A stretch of 64,000 nucleotides of DNA. It comes from Bacillus thuringiensis (lineage in GTDB: Bacteria; Bacillota; Bacilli; Bacillales; Bacillaceae_G). The notes beneath the pieces were generated by a model, which was not told the DNA's origin, made no database searches, and worked only from the letters and a program-made list of their open reading frames with translations. Where the stretch lies: positions 2,911,501-2,975,500 of the forward strand of contig NZ_CP155559.1 in assembly GCF_022095615.2 (NCBI RefSeq), read 5' to 3'. Shown here piece by piece: positions 46,402-54,953 of the stretch. The number at the start of each line of letters is the position of its first letter. Position 1 is the first letter of the stretch. The translations under genes and the position numbers were made by a program.

Positions 46402-48681
46402 TTACCGAATATCTAAAAACCCTTTTAATACACCGATTGTTTCCGGTGCTTGTAGTCTTGCACATATGTACGGAAATTCCGTACTACCTTCAAACATCAT
46501 TTGAGATGTAAGGGGTGCCCCTGCCCAAAAGATTTCATCATCAATTACGATAAACGGGAACGCTTTATTTTGCCTTTGTAACTTTACATTTTTCAGTGGA
46601 ACTGGTCCATCACTATAAACTGTTACTTGGGCAGTTGTACGCATTAACGCTTGCCATACTCGTTTATCCACTTGTCTTGTACTTGGAAGTGAAATGATAA
46701 TTTTTCGTTTTGCGGCTACAATATCTTTTAATAACCCTTTTGGCTCTTCAAGATTCATTTCCATAAACCAGCGTAAACGTTTCGAAATTTTTCGTTCCCA
46801 CAATTGTCTTGATGTCGTGCGATCATACACATCTCCGTGACGTTCTATATGAGCTGTTAATTGTGACAAAGCTTGTTTTCTCGAAAGGTTTTTACGCATA
46901 TAATGGCAATCTGATAATTGAATGAACTTCCCTCTCGCTCTCGTTACTGCTACATTGATGAGGCGATGGTTTTTATGATCAAAGAATAACACGCCAGGTC
47001 GTTCTTGCGGATAACTATCAACCGTATCAAATATCATCATATCTCGTTCAGAACCTTGAAACTTATGAACTGTTGCCGCTAATACTGGTATGTTTTGATA
47101 TTTCGTTCTCTGCAACATTTCTCTAATACACGTTGATAAAAAGCGAGACTGCGCCCTATAAGGCGTAACAACCCCAATTGATTGAACACCGTCTAACAGT
47201 CCGATTAACATCATTTGCATCGCCACTAAACCAGACATAATGTTAAAACGAGAACCTGAAGCAGCGTCTTTTAACGAAAAGGCGCCCATTAAGCTCGTAT
47301 CAAATAAAACACTCGCCTCATTTGCGAATGGTTGCAATTGCGCAAGTTCTTTACGTTCTGAAACAGACGGATGATCATATACTCTATTTTTATAAATAAA
47401 TGAATTTGTAAACTTAGATATATCCGCATGCATACGTCTTTGTTCCTGCAACATAAAGAGATTCGGATGTGCTTCTGATTTATTGACAGACTCAACAATC
47501 CCGGCATGGTAAAACATATCTTCCCCAAGCCATTTTCGAACGAGTTCATGGTTCGCCATCGCAATTGGAGGTAATTGTAAAAAGTCACCACATACGACGA
47601 TGCGTTTCCCAAGAGAAGCAGCTAATGCGATTTGTGGAACATATGCCATACTCACTTCATCTACGACAACTAAATCAAATGTGCGCTCATAAATAAGCGC
47701 ATCAATTGCACATTTCGATAAAGTCGCACCGATTACTTTCGCATTTTCAATGTATTCTTTTTCTACTTCTTTAATTTTCGCTTTTTGCTTTCGAAGATCA
47801 CTTTCAATCTCTTGTATACGCTTCTTATCAGCAGAAGTCGCTTTATATGATAAAATCTTTTCACGAAGATCTTGTCGTGTTTCCTCTAAATAGAGTCTTT
47901 CTTCTCCCCATGATCCGTTCGTCGTTTCAACTAACTTCGACGCAAGCAACGTTTCATGATTTCGTATATGTTCATGTTGACTATAACCGTAACGAACAAT
48001 TTCGCCAGGCGTCCATTTCTTTTTCTTCTCAATTTGCTTCGTTACTTCACTCATTAATACGTCCACTGCTGCGTTACTATGAGCTAACACAAGTACCGAT
48101 TTTCCTTTTTGATAATGAGCCGAAATAATACGTGATAAATTGTAAGACTTCCCTGTGCCCGGAGGTCCCCATACGTACGTTGTCGGATTGTAAAATGAAC
48201 GATATGCCAATTCATTTTTCGGATTTTTCATCTTCTCAATATGCTTCGGACTGCTCGTCCCATCAACAAGACGCTTTATACGATTACGTTTCAGCTTATC
48301 TTTATGTGCCTCTTTCAATCGCTCTTGTAGTTGCTCTAACAATTGCCACGGTTCACTGTATAAAATAGCTTCTCGTATTTCACCTTGTATATAATCGTTT
48401 AATTTCAGTTCTATTTCTAATCCGTGTACAGATAATACTTCCCCTGTCGCTTCCTCACCATCAAATTCAATTCGAATTGGTGAACCTTCAGGTAAGCTTA
48501 CTTCCGAAATAAGCTGAAATACGTATACTGTACTTTCATAATCTGTATATAAAAAACGACCGTTTATGATAGAAATTTTACTACCACCTATCGTTTTCCA
48601 ATGTTTAATTTCATACGCTAATGCATAATGCCACTCTTTCATCGTTGCCGATAATGAAGGAGTTTGAGTAGGTGTATTCAT
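46402..48681 (-). CDS. SF1 (UPF1/Dna2-like) helicase with PLD-like tail
   Basis: 759-residue DNA/RNA helicase. Walker A VWGPPGTGKSYNLSRI at ~180, then a long helical insertion (~265-330), Walker B DLVVVDEVSMAYVPQ, motif III CGDFLQLPPIAM, LQEQRRMHADISKF, VVTPYRAQSRFLS, and motif VI INVAVTRARGKFIQL. After the AAA_12 half comes a ~120-residue region (KRKIIISLPSTRQVDKRVW ... FIVIDDEIFWAGAPL) resembling a phospholipase-D-like domain, with one I-D-D-E-I strand. Start set by GGAAGGAGAT before ATG 48681. Role unknown (repair or RNA processing). Confidence 0.88.
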   Translation of the reverse strand: MNTPTQTPSLSATMKEWHYALAYEIKHWKTIGGSKISIINGRFLYTDYESTVYVFQLISEVSLPEGSPIRIEFDGEEATGEVLSVHGLEIELKLNDYIQGEIREAILYSEPWQLLEQLQERLKEAHKDKLKRNRIKRLVDGTSSPKHIEKMKNPKNELAYRSFYNPTTYVWGPPGTGKSYNLSRIISAHYQKGKSVLVLAHSNAAVDVLMSEVTKQIEKKKKWTPGEIVRYGYSQHEHIRNHETLLASKLVETTNGSWGEERLYLEETRQDLREKILSYKATSADKKRIQEIESDLRKQKAKIKEVEKEYIENAKVIGATLSKCAIDALIYERTFDLVVVDEVSMAYVPQIALAASLGKRIVVCGDFLQLPPIAMANHELVRKWLGEDMFYHAGIVESVNKSEAHPNLFMLQEQRRMHADISKFTNSFIYKNRVYDHPSVSERKELAQLQPFANEASVLFDTSLMGAFSLKDAASGSRFNIMSGLVAMQMMLIGLLDGVQSIGVVTPYRAQSRFLSTCIREMLQRTKYQNIPVLAATVHKFQGSERDMMIFDTVDSYPQERPGVLFFDHKNHRLINVAVTRARGKFIQLSDCHYMRKNLSRKQALSQLTAHIERHGDVYDRTTSRQLWERKISKRLRWFMEMNLEEPKGLLKDIVAAKRKIIISLPSTRQVDKRVWQALMRTTAQVTVYSDGPVPLKNVKLQRQNKAFPFIVIDDEIFWAGAPLTSQMMFEGSTEFPYICARLQAPETIGVLKGFLDIR

Positions 48682-48822
48682 CGTATAATCTCCTTCCGTC
48701 TCCCCAAACATACTTTCTCACTATACCATATAACACGCTAAAATTTGTAAGGTTTTTATCTTGCTTATTTTCTTAATTTTCAATAATATATTGTATATAA
48801 TTTTCAGAAAGAAGGAATCTAC

Positions 48823-49215
48823 ATGCCAGTTAGAAGAATCGAACACGTTGGACTGATGGTTGCAAACTTAGAAACATCTATTTCATTTTATGAAGAAGTA
48901 GTCGGCTTACAGCTCATTAAACGTATGGGGCACCCGAATCCAGACTTACAACTCGCTTTTTTAGGTGTAGAAGAATCGAAGGAAACGATACTGGAACTCA
49001 TTGAAGGTTACAACTCTTCTCTTCCGGCAGAAGGAAAAATACATCATATTTGCTTTAAAGTGGATTCATTAGAAGAGGAAATCGAAAGACTAAAGAAACA
49101 CGAAATAACTTTTTTACTGGGAGAAGAAATTGAAATATTACCAGATGGAACACGTTACATATTCTTCGCTGGTCCTGATGGAGAATGGATTGAGTTTTTT
49201 GAAACGGAGAGATAA
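48823..49215 (+). CDS. VOC-family (glyoxalase-like) protein
   Basis: 130 residues: two beta-alpha-beta-beta-beta units. Metal ligands are placed as in glyoxalase I: His8 in IEHVGLMVANL, Glu in ETILELIEGY, His in KIHHICFKVD and Glu in DGEWIEFFETE. Lactoylglutathione-lyase-like, though thiol partner unknown. The stop TAA (49213-49215) is inside the first bases of bcr1 copy 3 (ATAAAGTG), so the element has defined the C-terminus. RBS GAAAGAAGG. Confidence 0.85.
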   Translation: MPVRRIEHVGLMVANLETSISFYEEVVGLQLIKRMGHPNPDLQLAFLGVEESKETILELIEGYNSSLPAEGKIHHICFKVDSLEEEIERLKKHEITFLLGEEIEILPDGTRYIFFAGPDGEWIEFFETER

Positions 49216-49405
49216 AGTGAAACTTTAATCCGTGAGGGTTTTCTTCATCCCCCACTGATTATTAGCCCTCACCAATCGGGCATTTACAGGCAGTTGATCC
49301 CCCACCTAACTTCTTTTCTTTCGCTGAATTTTGAAGTGGGGTCTTACTGCCCGGCAAATAGCAGGGTAAAGTGAAGCTTTAATCAACCCACAAATAGCAG
49401 GATAA
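49212..49405. repeat. bcr1-type dispersed element, copy 3 with partial tail duplication
   Basis: Full element 49212-49370; then GTGAAGCTTTAATCAACCCAC and AAATAGCAGGATAA follow, a short second pass through the left end and right end. It overlaps the 3' end of the VOC gene. Confidence 0.85.
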
Positions 49406-49438
49406 TAACTTTATAATCCACATAAGGAGTAGAAACTG

Positions 49439-49759
49439 ATGAATACAGTTTTTATTATCGTTTTTTGGGTACTTATACTATTTCCACTTCTTTATATAAT
49501 CCTGATAAAGAAGTGGAATATAAAAGTAGCTGCTTTATTTGTTGGAAGAATTCTATTAAGCATTATCTATTTCATAAATGGAATAGTGTTAGGAATGCAA
49601 CGAAATTGGTCAGAGCCTCCCTATGAAACAGAATGGGATTTCTTTATAAAGTCTTTGCAACACTGGAAAACTGACGCACTTATAGAAGTATTACTTCTAA
49701 TTATTATCATTACTTTAGATTTAGCAGTTATATTTTATTATAGAAATAAAAAGAAATAG
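49439..49759 (+). CDS. Three-helix membrane protein of unknown function
   Basis: 106 residues with membrane helices at ~4-23, ~30-52 and ~82-100, an external loop containing RNWSEPPYETEWDFF, and a basic end (YRNKKK). RBS AAGGAG is well placed. The terminator GAAATAGGA / TCCTATTTC overlaps its stop. No family recognised. Confidence 0.65.
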   Translation: MNTVFIIVFWVLILFPLLYIILIKKWNIKVAALFVGRILLSIIYFINGIVLGMQRNWSEPPYETEWDFFIKSLQHWKTDALIEVLLLIIIITLDLAVIFYYRNKKK

Positions 49760-49783
49760 GATATTCTCTCCTATTTCTTTTCT
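49750..49783. terminator. Bidirectional terminator
   Basis: AAGAAATAGGA / TCCTATTTCTT separates the + strand membrane protein from the convergent tiny-gene pair. Confidence 0.85.
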
Positions 49784-49801
49784 TAATGGGATGCTACCCT
49801 A

Positions 49802-49981
49802 TTATGTAAATATGCTATCTATTAGGCGTTTCAAACCTTTTGCCATACCTTTAAATGCCCATAACAGTTTAAGGAAAACTTTGAAAATAGAATCCCATAT
49901 GACTTCGCTAAAAATAAAGTCTAAAGATTTTCGTAAACAGTCTTTAGGGGATTTACACTTACTCCATCCTTGTTTCAACAT
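49802..49981 (-). CDS. Small cationic amphipathic protein (59 aa)
   Basis: ATG at 49981 with a very strong RBS (AAAGGAGGGGGGT). The protein starts MLKQGWSKCKSPKDCLRKSL, continues with a hydrophobic/aromatic stretch (FIFSEVIWDSIFKVFLKLL-WAF) and ends KGLKRLIDSIFT. Two cysteines and net positive charge. It is the second gene after the 32-aa ORF at 50017-50115, 35 bases apart, same strand, and a terminator follows. Unknown family; it could be a membrane-active or membrane-binding regulator peptide. Confidence 0.6.
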   Translation of the reverse strand: MLKQGWSKCKSPKDCLRKSLDFIFSEVIWDSIFKVFLKLLWAFKGMAKGLKRLIDSIFT

Positions 49982-50016
49982 ACCCCCCTCCTTTCTTATT
50001 TAAATCAAATGTTATT

Positions 50017-50115
50017 TTATTGATTTTTCCTAAACAATTCTCTAAATAAAAATACTAATCCAATTAAAGTTAAAACAGTAATAATAGTTCCTGGAATTCC
50101 AAAACCATTTAACAT
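50017..50115 (-). CDS. Single-helix membrane peptide (32 aa)
   Basis: ATG at 50115 preceded by AAAAAAGAGA about seven bases upstream. The product is MLNGFGIPGTIITVLTLIG-LVFLFRELFRKNQ, one transmembrane helix with an N-terminal Gly-Pro-Gly turn and a basic C-terminal tail. The GIPG-hydrophobic-R/K layout is loosely like the start of TatA, but the amphipathic helix is absent. It is the leading gene of a two-gene cassette. Too short for family assignment. Confidence 0.5.
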   Translation of the reverse strand: MLNGFGIPGTIITVLTLIGLVFLFRELFRKNQ

Positions 50116-50284
50116 ATTAAATCTCTTTTTTCAGCTTGGATTTACTGTGAAAATACTATTTGAATGTTTAACAATAACTCCACGCCATATAGACCTCTAA
50201 TATATTATAACGATTTTTCATTATATTCTAAATATACGAATTGGATTTTGTTTTTGAAAATCATTAAATACATTAAGTCCCTAC

Positions 50285-50455
50285 TGCTAATAACGATAAT
50301 TATGTAAGGAAGCTGTCCATATGGGTAGCTTCCTTTATTTTTTGCTTAGCGTGTTTTTTTCATCTCTTCTTATTAATCTAGGCAGGATAATATTTATAAC
50401 AATAATATGTAGTAGGTACTCTTAGGTTGATGGCGATGTGGCGGTCTCCCTGGCA
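50285..50455. repeat. Dispersed repeat, second hairpin-type copy
   Basis: AATAACGATAATTATGTAAG, then GGAAGCTGTCC-ATATG-GGTAGCTTCC (50307-50338), TTTTTTGCTTAGCGTG, and further on TTAGGTTGATGGCGATGTG (~50422-50445). Same order as 40330-40560. Confidence 0.7.
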
Positions 50456-50483
50456 CTACCACCCCTAATACGGTACAACTTTT

Positions 50484-51107
50484 TTATAAGCGGTTGTAAG
50501 GTTCTACGTTTTTGGCCATTCTGTACATCGATAACGTTGGTTTATTTATTTCACCTGTAATCTGATAGCCTCTCCTCTGATACAATTTAATGGCAAGTTT
50601 GTTTTCTTTCTTTACCGTCAGAGAACATTTGGCAAAGCCTTGCAGGGTAGCCTGTTCCTCAGCAAACTCAAGTAGTCTGGTACCTATCCCCAGTCCTCGA
50701 CTTTCGGGCAATAAAGCGATTGTTCCGATGTGAAACTCGTCCTCTTCTCCCTCCTTCGAGGTAACCATGGAATAAAGCATTTTGATATTCAGAATGTTAT
50801 AAAAAACAAAACCCAACTTGCGGAATGAAAGCAGCTGTTTAAAAGTGGGCCAGGCAAGACGATTTAAAACGGGGATGGGATAGCAAGTAATCATCCCTAA
50901 AGTTTTCCCGTCCATTTGAGCTTCATAAGCGTATTGATGACTAAAACGGTTGTTCTCCTGCCGCCATAGCTTACAAAATGTCTCTTCGACTGTGTTCTTC
51001 TCCTCAGATCCTGCAAGTGGAAACGCCATGTATTCCAATGCCATTACATTTAGCTTGGCACCGACCATGGATTGATGATCAGCCTTTACAATAGAGATTT
51101 GATTCAT
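50484..51107 (-). CDS. GNAT acetyltransferase
   Basis: 207 residues of the Gcn5-related fold. The acetyl-CoA pyrophosphate loop is FHIGTIALLPESRGLGIGTR; the beta5-alpha4 end is KCSLTVKKENKLAIKLYQRRGY. Acceptor unknown. The gene is somewhat richer in GC than its neighbours and follows a decayed TetR gene on the same strand, suggesting a former regulator-enzyme pair brought in together. RBS AAAAGGAG. Confidence 0.85.
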   Translation of the reverse strand: MNQISIVKADHQSMVGAKLNVMALEYMAFPLAGSEEKNTVEETFCKLWRQENNRFSHQYAYEAQMDGKTLGMITCYPIPVLNRLAWPTFKQLLSFRKLGFVFYNILNIKMLYSMVTSKEGEEDEFHIGTIALLPESRGLGIGTRLLEFAEEQATLQGFAKCSLTVKKENKLAIKLYQRRGYQITGEINKPTLSMYRMAKNVEPYNRL

Positions 51108-51170
51108 CCGCCATTACTCCTTTTCGCTTTTTATAATTATTGATGTTAATTATCATGAATTTGTATCAGT

Positions 51171-51390
51171 TCACTCCTTTCTCAACTCATCCTTAGCTTT
51201 GAAACCATAATAAAATGTATTTAAAACAAGCTCTGCAGCAGATTTTTTAGCCACATTTCCTTCATGTACCTGTTCCCAGGTATGGAAAAGCAGGGCATAC
51301 AGCGTATTCAAAATCCATTCGCTGCTAACCGTTTGCTGAAAAAAACTCTTTGTTGTAACAGCTCAATAACGTGTCGTACGTTAAGAAAAT
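51171..51390 (-). pseudogene. TetR-family C-terminal remnant
   Basis: HVIELLQQRVFF, then after a frameshift QQTVSSEWILNTLYALLF, HTWEQVHEGN, KSAAELVLNTFYYGFK and ELRKE-stop. This is the C-terminal helix set of a TetR regulator with no HTH left. It ends 64 bases before the GNAT start. Upper boundary approximate. Confidence 0.65.
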
Positions 51391-51444
51391 TGACTTTAAA
51401 ATTTCATTATAAAGAGGTTCCTTCATTAAAACTTTCTTTAATAA

Positions 51445-52437
51445 TTATTTCTTATTTGGAATTTTACCCCAATAAGTGAAGTACCGTAACAACAATTCAA
51501 CAGGTCCCATATTAAAAGACCTTAACCACATTATGCTAAAAACAATTAGAATAGTATGGATAATGAAGCAGATAATTAATGAATTAATAGGTACACTACC
51601 AATGATGAGACTAAAAACAATTAGTAAGACACTTTGTGCCAGATAATTTGTTAAAGACATTTGTCCATAATATTTTATTGGAGAAAATATTACTTTAGCT
51701 TTATCCCATTGTAAAATAATTAGAAGAAAGCTAATAATCATTGAAGAAACTATATAATCTTCTAATATTTCATGGCCTGCAGGAGTAATGACAATTAACT
51801 TTTGAATATAAAATAGAGATAGATAAGCAAAAATAGTAACTATTAAGAAAATCGAAATATACTTTAATTTCCCATAGATATTTTCAAAAAATTTAAATTG
51901 CCCCATCGTAAACCCTAGCATCATCAATGATAACCAATTACTTATGTTTGAGAGTAATTCTAGCCATACTATCCTTTCACCATAAACAGGTTGACAAAAT
52001 GCTGTAACTATAGATAAAACAATTAGTGTAATCGTTACAATTAAGTTATTCCATTTTTTACATTTAAAAAACATAGCAATAAATAGGCCAAGTACAGCAT
52101 ACACCATTAACACATCGTTAATCCCAGATGGTGCATAAAATATATGGATAAGTCCTAGTACAAATAAAAATCCTATTCTTCGTAAAAATAAAAGGTATCT
52201 ATTTTTTGTTTTTTGTTTGGATCGATTCATAAAAAGATAACTACCAAATCCAAATAAGAAGAATAGGATAGGGTAAAATTTTCTGTTAAAAATTGAATAT
52301 AATTCATCATGGAATTCATTATTAACACCTACATTATTCATAACCTGATAACTATTCACAAGAAGGACTCCCAACAAGGCAAATCCTCGTAAGTAATCCA
52401 TTGTATCTATTCTTATATACGCATTTAATTTATTCAT
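51445..52437 (-). CDS. DUF418 (YeiB-like) membrane protein
   Basis: 330 residues and about ten membrane helices. MDYLRGFALLGVLLVNS at the N-terminus and the DUF418 end block SIMWLRSFNMGPVELLLRYFTYWG, with PIKYYGQMSLTNYLAQS before it. DUF418 proteins are polytopic and related to acyltransferase-3-type membrane enzymes; no substrate is established. The longest frame starts at 52515, but TTAGGAG before ATG 52437 gives the better start. Confidence 0.88.
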   Translation of the reverse strand: MNKLNAYIRIDTMDYLRGFALLGVLLVNSYQVMNNVGVNNEFHDELYSIFNRKFYPILFFLFGFGSYLFMNRSKQKTKNRYLLFLRRIGFLFVLGLIHIFYAPSGINDVLMVYAVLGLFIAMFFKCKKWNNLIVTITLIVLSIVTAFCQPVYGERIVWLELLSNISNWLSLMMLGFTMGQFKFFENIYGKLKYISIFLIVTIFAYLSLFYIQKLIVITPAGHEILEDYIVSSMIISFLLIILQWDKAKVIFSPIKYYGQMSLTNYLAQSVLLIVFSLIIGSVPINSLIICFIIHTILIVFSIMWLRSFNMGPVELLLRYFTYWGKIPNKK

Positions 52438-52576
52438 TTGGAATCTCCTAATACACTTAAAGGTTATTTTACAAAAATAAAAATGTGCCTCTGTAAATTT
52501 AAATATCCCTACCAATAAAAGATTTATTAACTATTAGAAACAGACTTAATGTTTTTATTTTTATCAGCTCCTTTTT

Positions 52577-52663
52577 TTATTTTCCACACTGAGCTTTAGC
52601 ACGCTGAAAGCAACTGCATTGTAGGGAACATGGTCTAAAACAACCTAATTCAAGTAGCTTCAC
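52577..52663 (-). CDS. Possible Cys-rich 28-residue peptide (weak)
   Basis: A GTG-started frame reads VKLLELGCFRPCSLQCS then CFQRAKAQCGK, five cysteines in 28 residues. No good RBS, so it may be chance or a relic. Confidence 0.2.
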   Translation of the reverse strand: MKLLELGCFRPCSLQCSCFQRAKAQCGK

Positions 52664-53322
52664 TTTTAGCCGTTTTCAATCAGAATTACTTGTGAATGGT
52701 TTAATCCACCTACAAAAAAACTACATGCTTCAGTGTATAGGCGTTTAACATCTTAAAGATATACGTTATTTATGTTTAATTACATGACTGTCCCCTTACA
52801 AATTGGAAAATAATCTTACTAAATTGTAATAATACGTGTCATGACCCATCGTTTAACCGACAATCAAATACAAATACGTTTGAAAAATTAAGCAATGCGT
52901 AAGAAAGCCGATTTTCTGTATACTAAAGAACAAAAAACCGGCTTTCTTTCTTACTTTTATTTACATTTAAGTGGAGATATACGCTAAATCAATTTTGTAG
53001 AACTTTATACAATTAGAAGGCAAAGAAAAAGTCGAGTTTCTAAGAATCGACTTTTTTATATAGCATATTACAGGCTTAATTTGTTCTTTCTAATGTACTC
53101 TTCCATAGCTTCATAGGAAAGGATAGCGATGAGATATTCCTTTTATTTGTCCCGTATCGATACGCGAGAAACAACATTATTTATTATTCTCCAAAAGAAT
53201 AACAAAAACGAACCTATTTCAGGTCTTTTCTTGTATTTTCTCTGTTATAATCCTTTAAAAACAGCTTAGGCCATACAATCTGCACTCCCACTAGTTACTA
53301 AATGATAGATTTGTTCATATTT
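52664..53322. other. Long intergenic region with two hairpins
   Basis: Hairpins AAGAAAGCCG...CGGCTTTCTT (52900-52954) and AAAAAGTCGA...TCGACTTTTTT (53026-53058). A scrap on the minus strand near 53070-53120 reads LSYEAMEEYIRKNKLSL. No supported gene. Confidence 0.45.
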
Positions 53323-53349
53323 TTGTAACATATATAGACAGGTATATAT

Positions 53350-53575
53350 GCTACAATAAACTTAGCAAATTACAAATAAATTTGCATTTCCTGTGCCCCT
53401 TACCTCCCAGTAAGGGGCGTACCCATTTACAAGTCACTATTTCAATACAATTTTTTAAAAGTACTTTCACATCAATTTCACAAATTCAAAAACTCTCAAA
53501 TGTTACACTTCATACATCCTTTTTCAAGGACTATATGCCGATACGTGAATCTCTATCTATATAGGGATTTTTTTG
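53350..53575 (+). ncRNA. Candidate C-rich small RNA
   Basis: Extended -10 TGCTACAAT (53349-53357), ~35 bases later a perfect hairpin GCCCCTTAC-CTCCCA-GTAAGGGGC (53395-53418) whose loop CCUCCC is complementary to Shine-Dalgarno GGGAGG, and at the end an AATCTCTAT / ATAGGGATT terminator with seven Ts (53548-53574). The 60-codon frame through it has no RBS. The size and C-rich loop fit trans-acting sRNAs of Gram-positive bacteria. Inference only. Confidence 0.45.
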
Positions 53576-53608
53576 TGCGAAATCCCCCTCACCTTCAATT
53601 TAAGAATT

Positions 53609-53640
53609 CAAAAAAGAAGGGGATTATCCCCCTTCTTTTT
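53609..53640 (-). terminator. Terminator of the YdhR-like gene
   Basis: AAAAAAGAAGGGG / CCCCCTTCTTTTT, 23 bases from the stop. Confidence 0.85.
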
Positions 53641-53662
53641 AAGCTTGCTCCGACTGTCGGAA

Positions 53663-53968
53663 TTATTTAATATACCCACGATTCAGTTCTGTTAACTTTT
53701 CATTAATGTTAAAAATTCTTACTCTAATCTCTTTAACACCTGCTGCTTCAAGTCTGTTCTTGTGCATTTCAGCGTATTTTTCAGCATCTTGTTTTTCCTC
53801 AAATACATAAATGCCTCCAGCTTCTTTCGTTTCTTGATTCTCTGTCCATATTTTCCAGTGGAATCCTTCTTCTTCGTTAATACTTTTTGCTAAATTCCAA
53901 AATCCTTTTTCCATTTCTTCACCAAATGGACCTTCAAAAGGAAAATCAACCTGTAATAAATATGCCAT
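53663..53968 (-). CDS. YdhR-family monooxygenase-like protein
   Basis: 101-residue dimeric alpha/beta-barrel protein: YLLQVDFPFEGPFGEEME, FHWKIWTENQETKEAGGIYVF, RIRVRIFNINEKLTELNR-GYIK-like end. YdhR homologues resemble ABM oxygenases and may act on aromatic or polyketide-like compounds; activity unproven. RBS TAGGAG. Single gene. Confidence 0.88.
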   Translation of the reverse strand: MAYLLQVDFPFEGPFGEEMEKGFWNLAKSINEEEGFHWKIWTENQETKEAGGIYVFEEKQDAEKYAEMHKNRLEAAGVKEIRVRIFNINEKLTELNRGYIK

Positions 53969-53989
53969 CTTTACTCACTCCTATTTTCA

Positions 53990-54384
53990 ATATAAAGTTC
54001 ACCCGGAATTCCTTTGTATAAAAAACTCTTCCCATTCTTTTACTAATTATGATTTGAATAATAGTAATGTCTAAGTTCCTATTGCTAATATTATTCAAGC
54101 ACTAGTTTGAGACTTTCCCTATTCTTTATTGTATTTAAAAATTAAAGAGTTCTATTTAGACTTGAGATTCTTGCCTATATTGAACAATTTTTCTATACTC
54201 TGTCGATATTGAACGACCAAATGGAATTGTTTGTCTCTGCTAATATAGTAATGGTCCATTTTTCTCCACATGAAAGTAAGCAGGTGTTTATCTAGTGAAA
54301 TCTGGAACGACAAGTTATTTTCCAATGACACATTCCTTAAGAATTGTTCGGTTTATTATTTTTCACCTAAATACATTCATACTA
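53990..54384. other. Region with a decayed coding scrap
   Basis: On the minus strand near 54160-54330 LVVPDFTR, stop, TPAYFHVEKNGPLLY, stop, QRQTIPFGRSISTEYRKI reads like an interrupted protein. No start and no recognised family. Confidence 0.4.
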
Positions 54385-54876
54385 CTAATTAATAAGCCAC
54401 GCTATGAGTAGTGCCGACACACTCAAAATGCACGTTAAGGTACGCGTGTGATTCAGCAACGTCCAACGGGATTCAAATTCGACTCTGAGTTCATCCCATC
54501 CAGAATCTCTTACAGGTAGTTCAGCTGAGAGAATCGCTCTATTCATCGGAAGATTTCCTGTGAAAGTGATTAGTAGAGTGGCAACATAACTAATCACTGC
54601 GATTAATCCTAAAATGACTTTATCAAATTGCTGTAGGTAAACGGCTAATACAACAAAACCGATCTGCGCTATAAGAGCTCCGTTTGAAATAAAGAGAAAA
54701 ATCGGATTAGCCACTGATGAGGTAAAGTGTCTAACCGAAAGAACGAAAGTACGATCATCCGAATTACGCAGACCAGGCATGACAGAATTAGAGTATGCAA
54801 AAACGGTTCCAGCAACAATACTTGTTGTCAATATAGCAAGAAACGCTAAGACTTTGAAAAATAATAACTCATTCAT
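54385..54876 (-). CDS. DUF1772 (anthrone-oxygenase-like) membrane protein
   Basis: 163 residues and four membrane helices: LFFKVLAFLAILTTSIVAGT, VANPIFLFISNGALIAQIG, LIAVISYVATLLITFTGNLPMN with the conserved N-x-P-x-N, and a closing helix. The DUF1772 family includes proteins named anthrone oxygenase-like; activity here unknown. It is downstream of the DoxX gene (77 bases) on the same strand. RBS AGGGAG. Confidence 0.85.
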   Translation of the reverse strand: MNELLFFKVLAFLAILTTSIVAGTVFAYSNSVMPGLRNSDDRTFVLSVRHFTSSVANPIFLFISNGALIAQIGFVVLAVYLQQFDKVILGLIAVISYVATLLITFTGNLPMNRAILSAELPVRDSGWDELRVEFESRWTLLNHTRTLTCILSVSALLIAWLIN

Positions 54877-54953
54877 ACGTTTTCACACTCCCTATCTATA
54901 AAATAATTACAAAACGATATCACCTTGAACGCATAAAGTTTAACAGTTTTCAG

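Noticed and set aside
49791..50003. 70-codon + strand ORF
   Set aside because: Antisense to the 59-codon gene, which has a far stronger RBS.
53382..53564. 60-codon + strand ORF
   Set aside because: No RBS, passes through a stable hairpin; the region fits a small RNA better.
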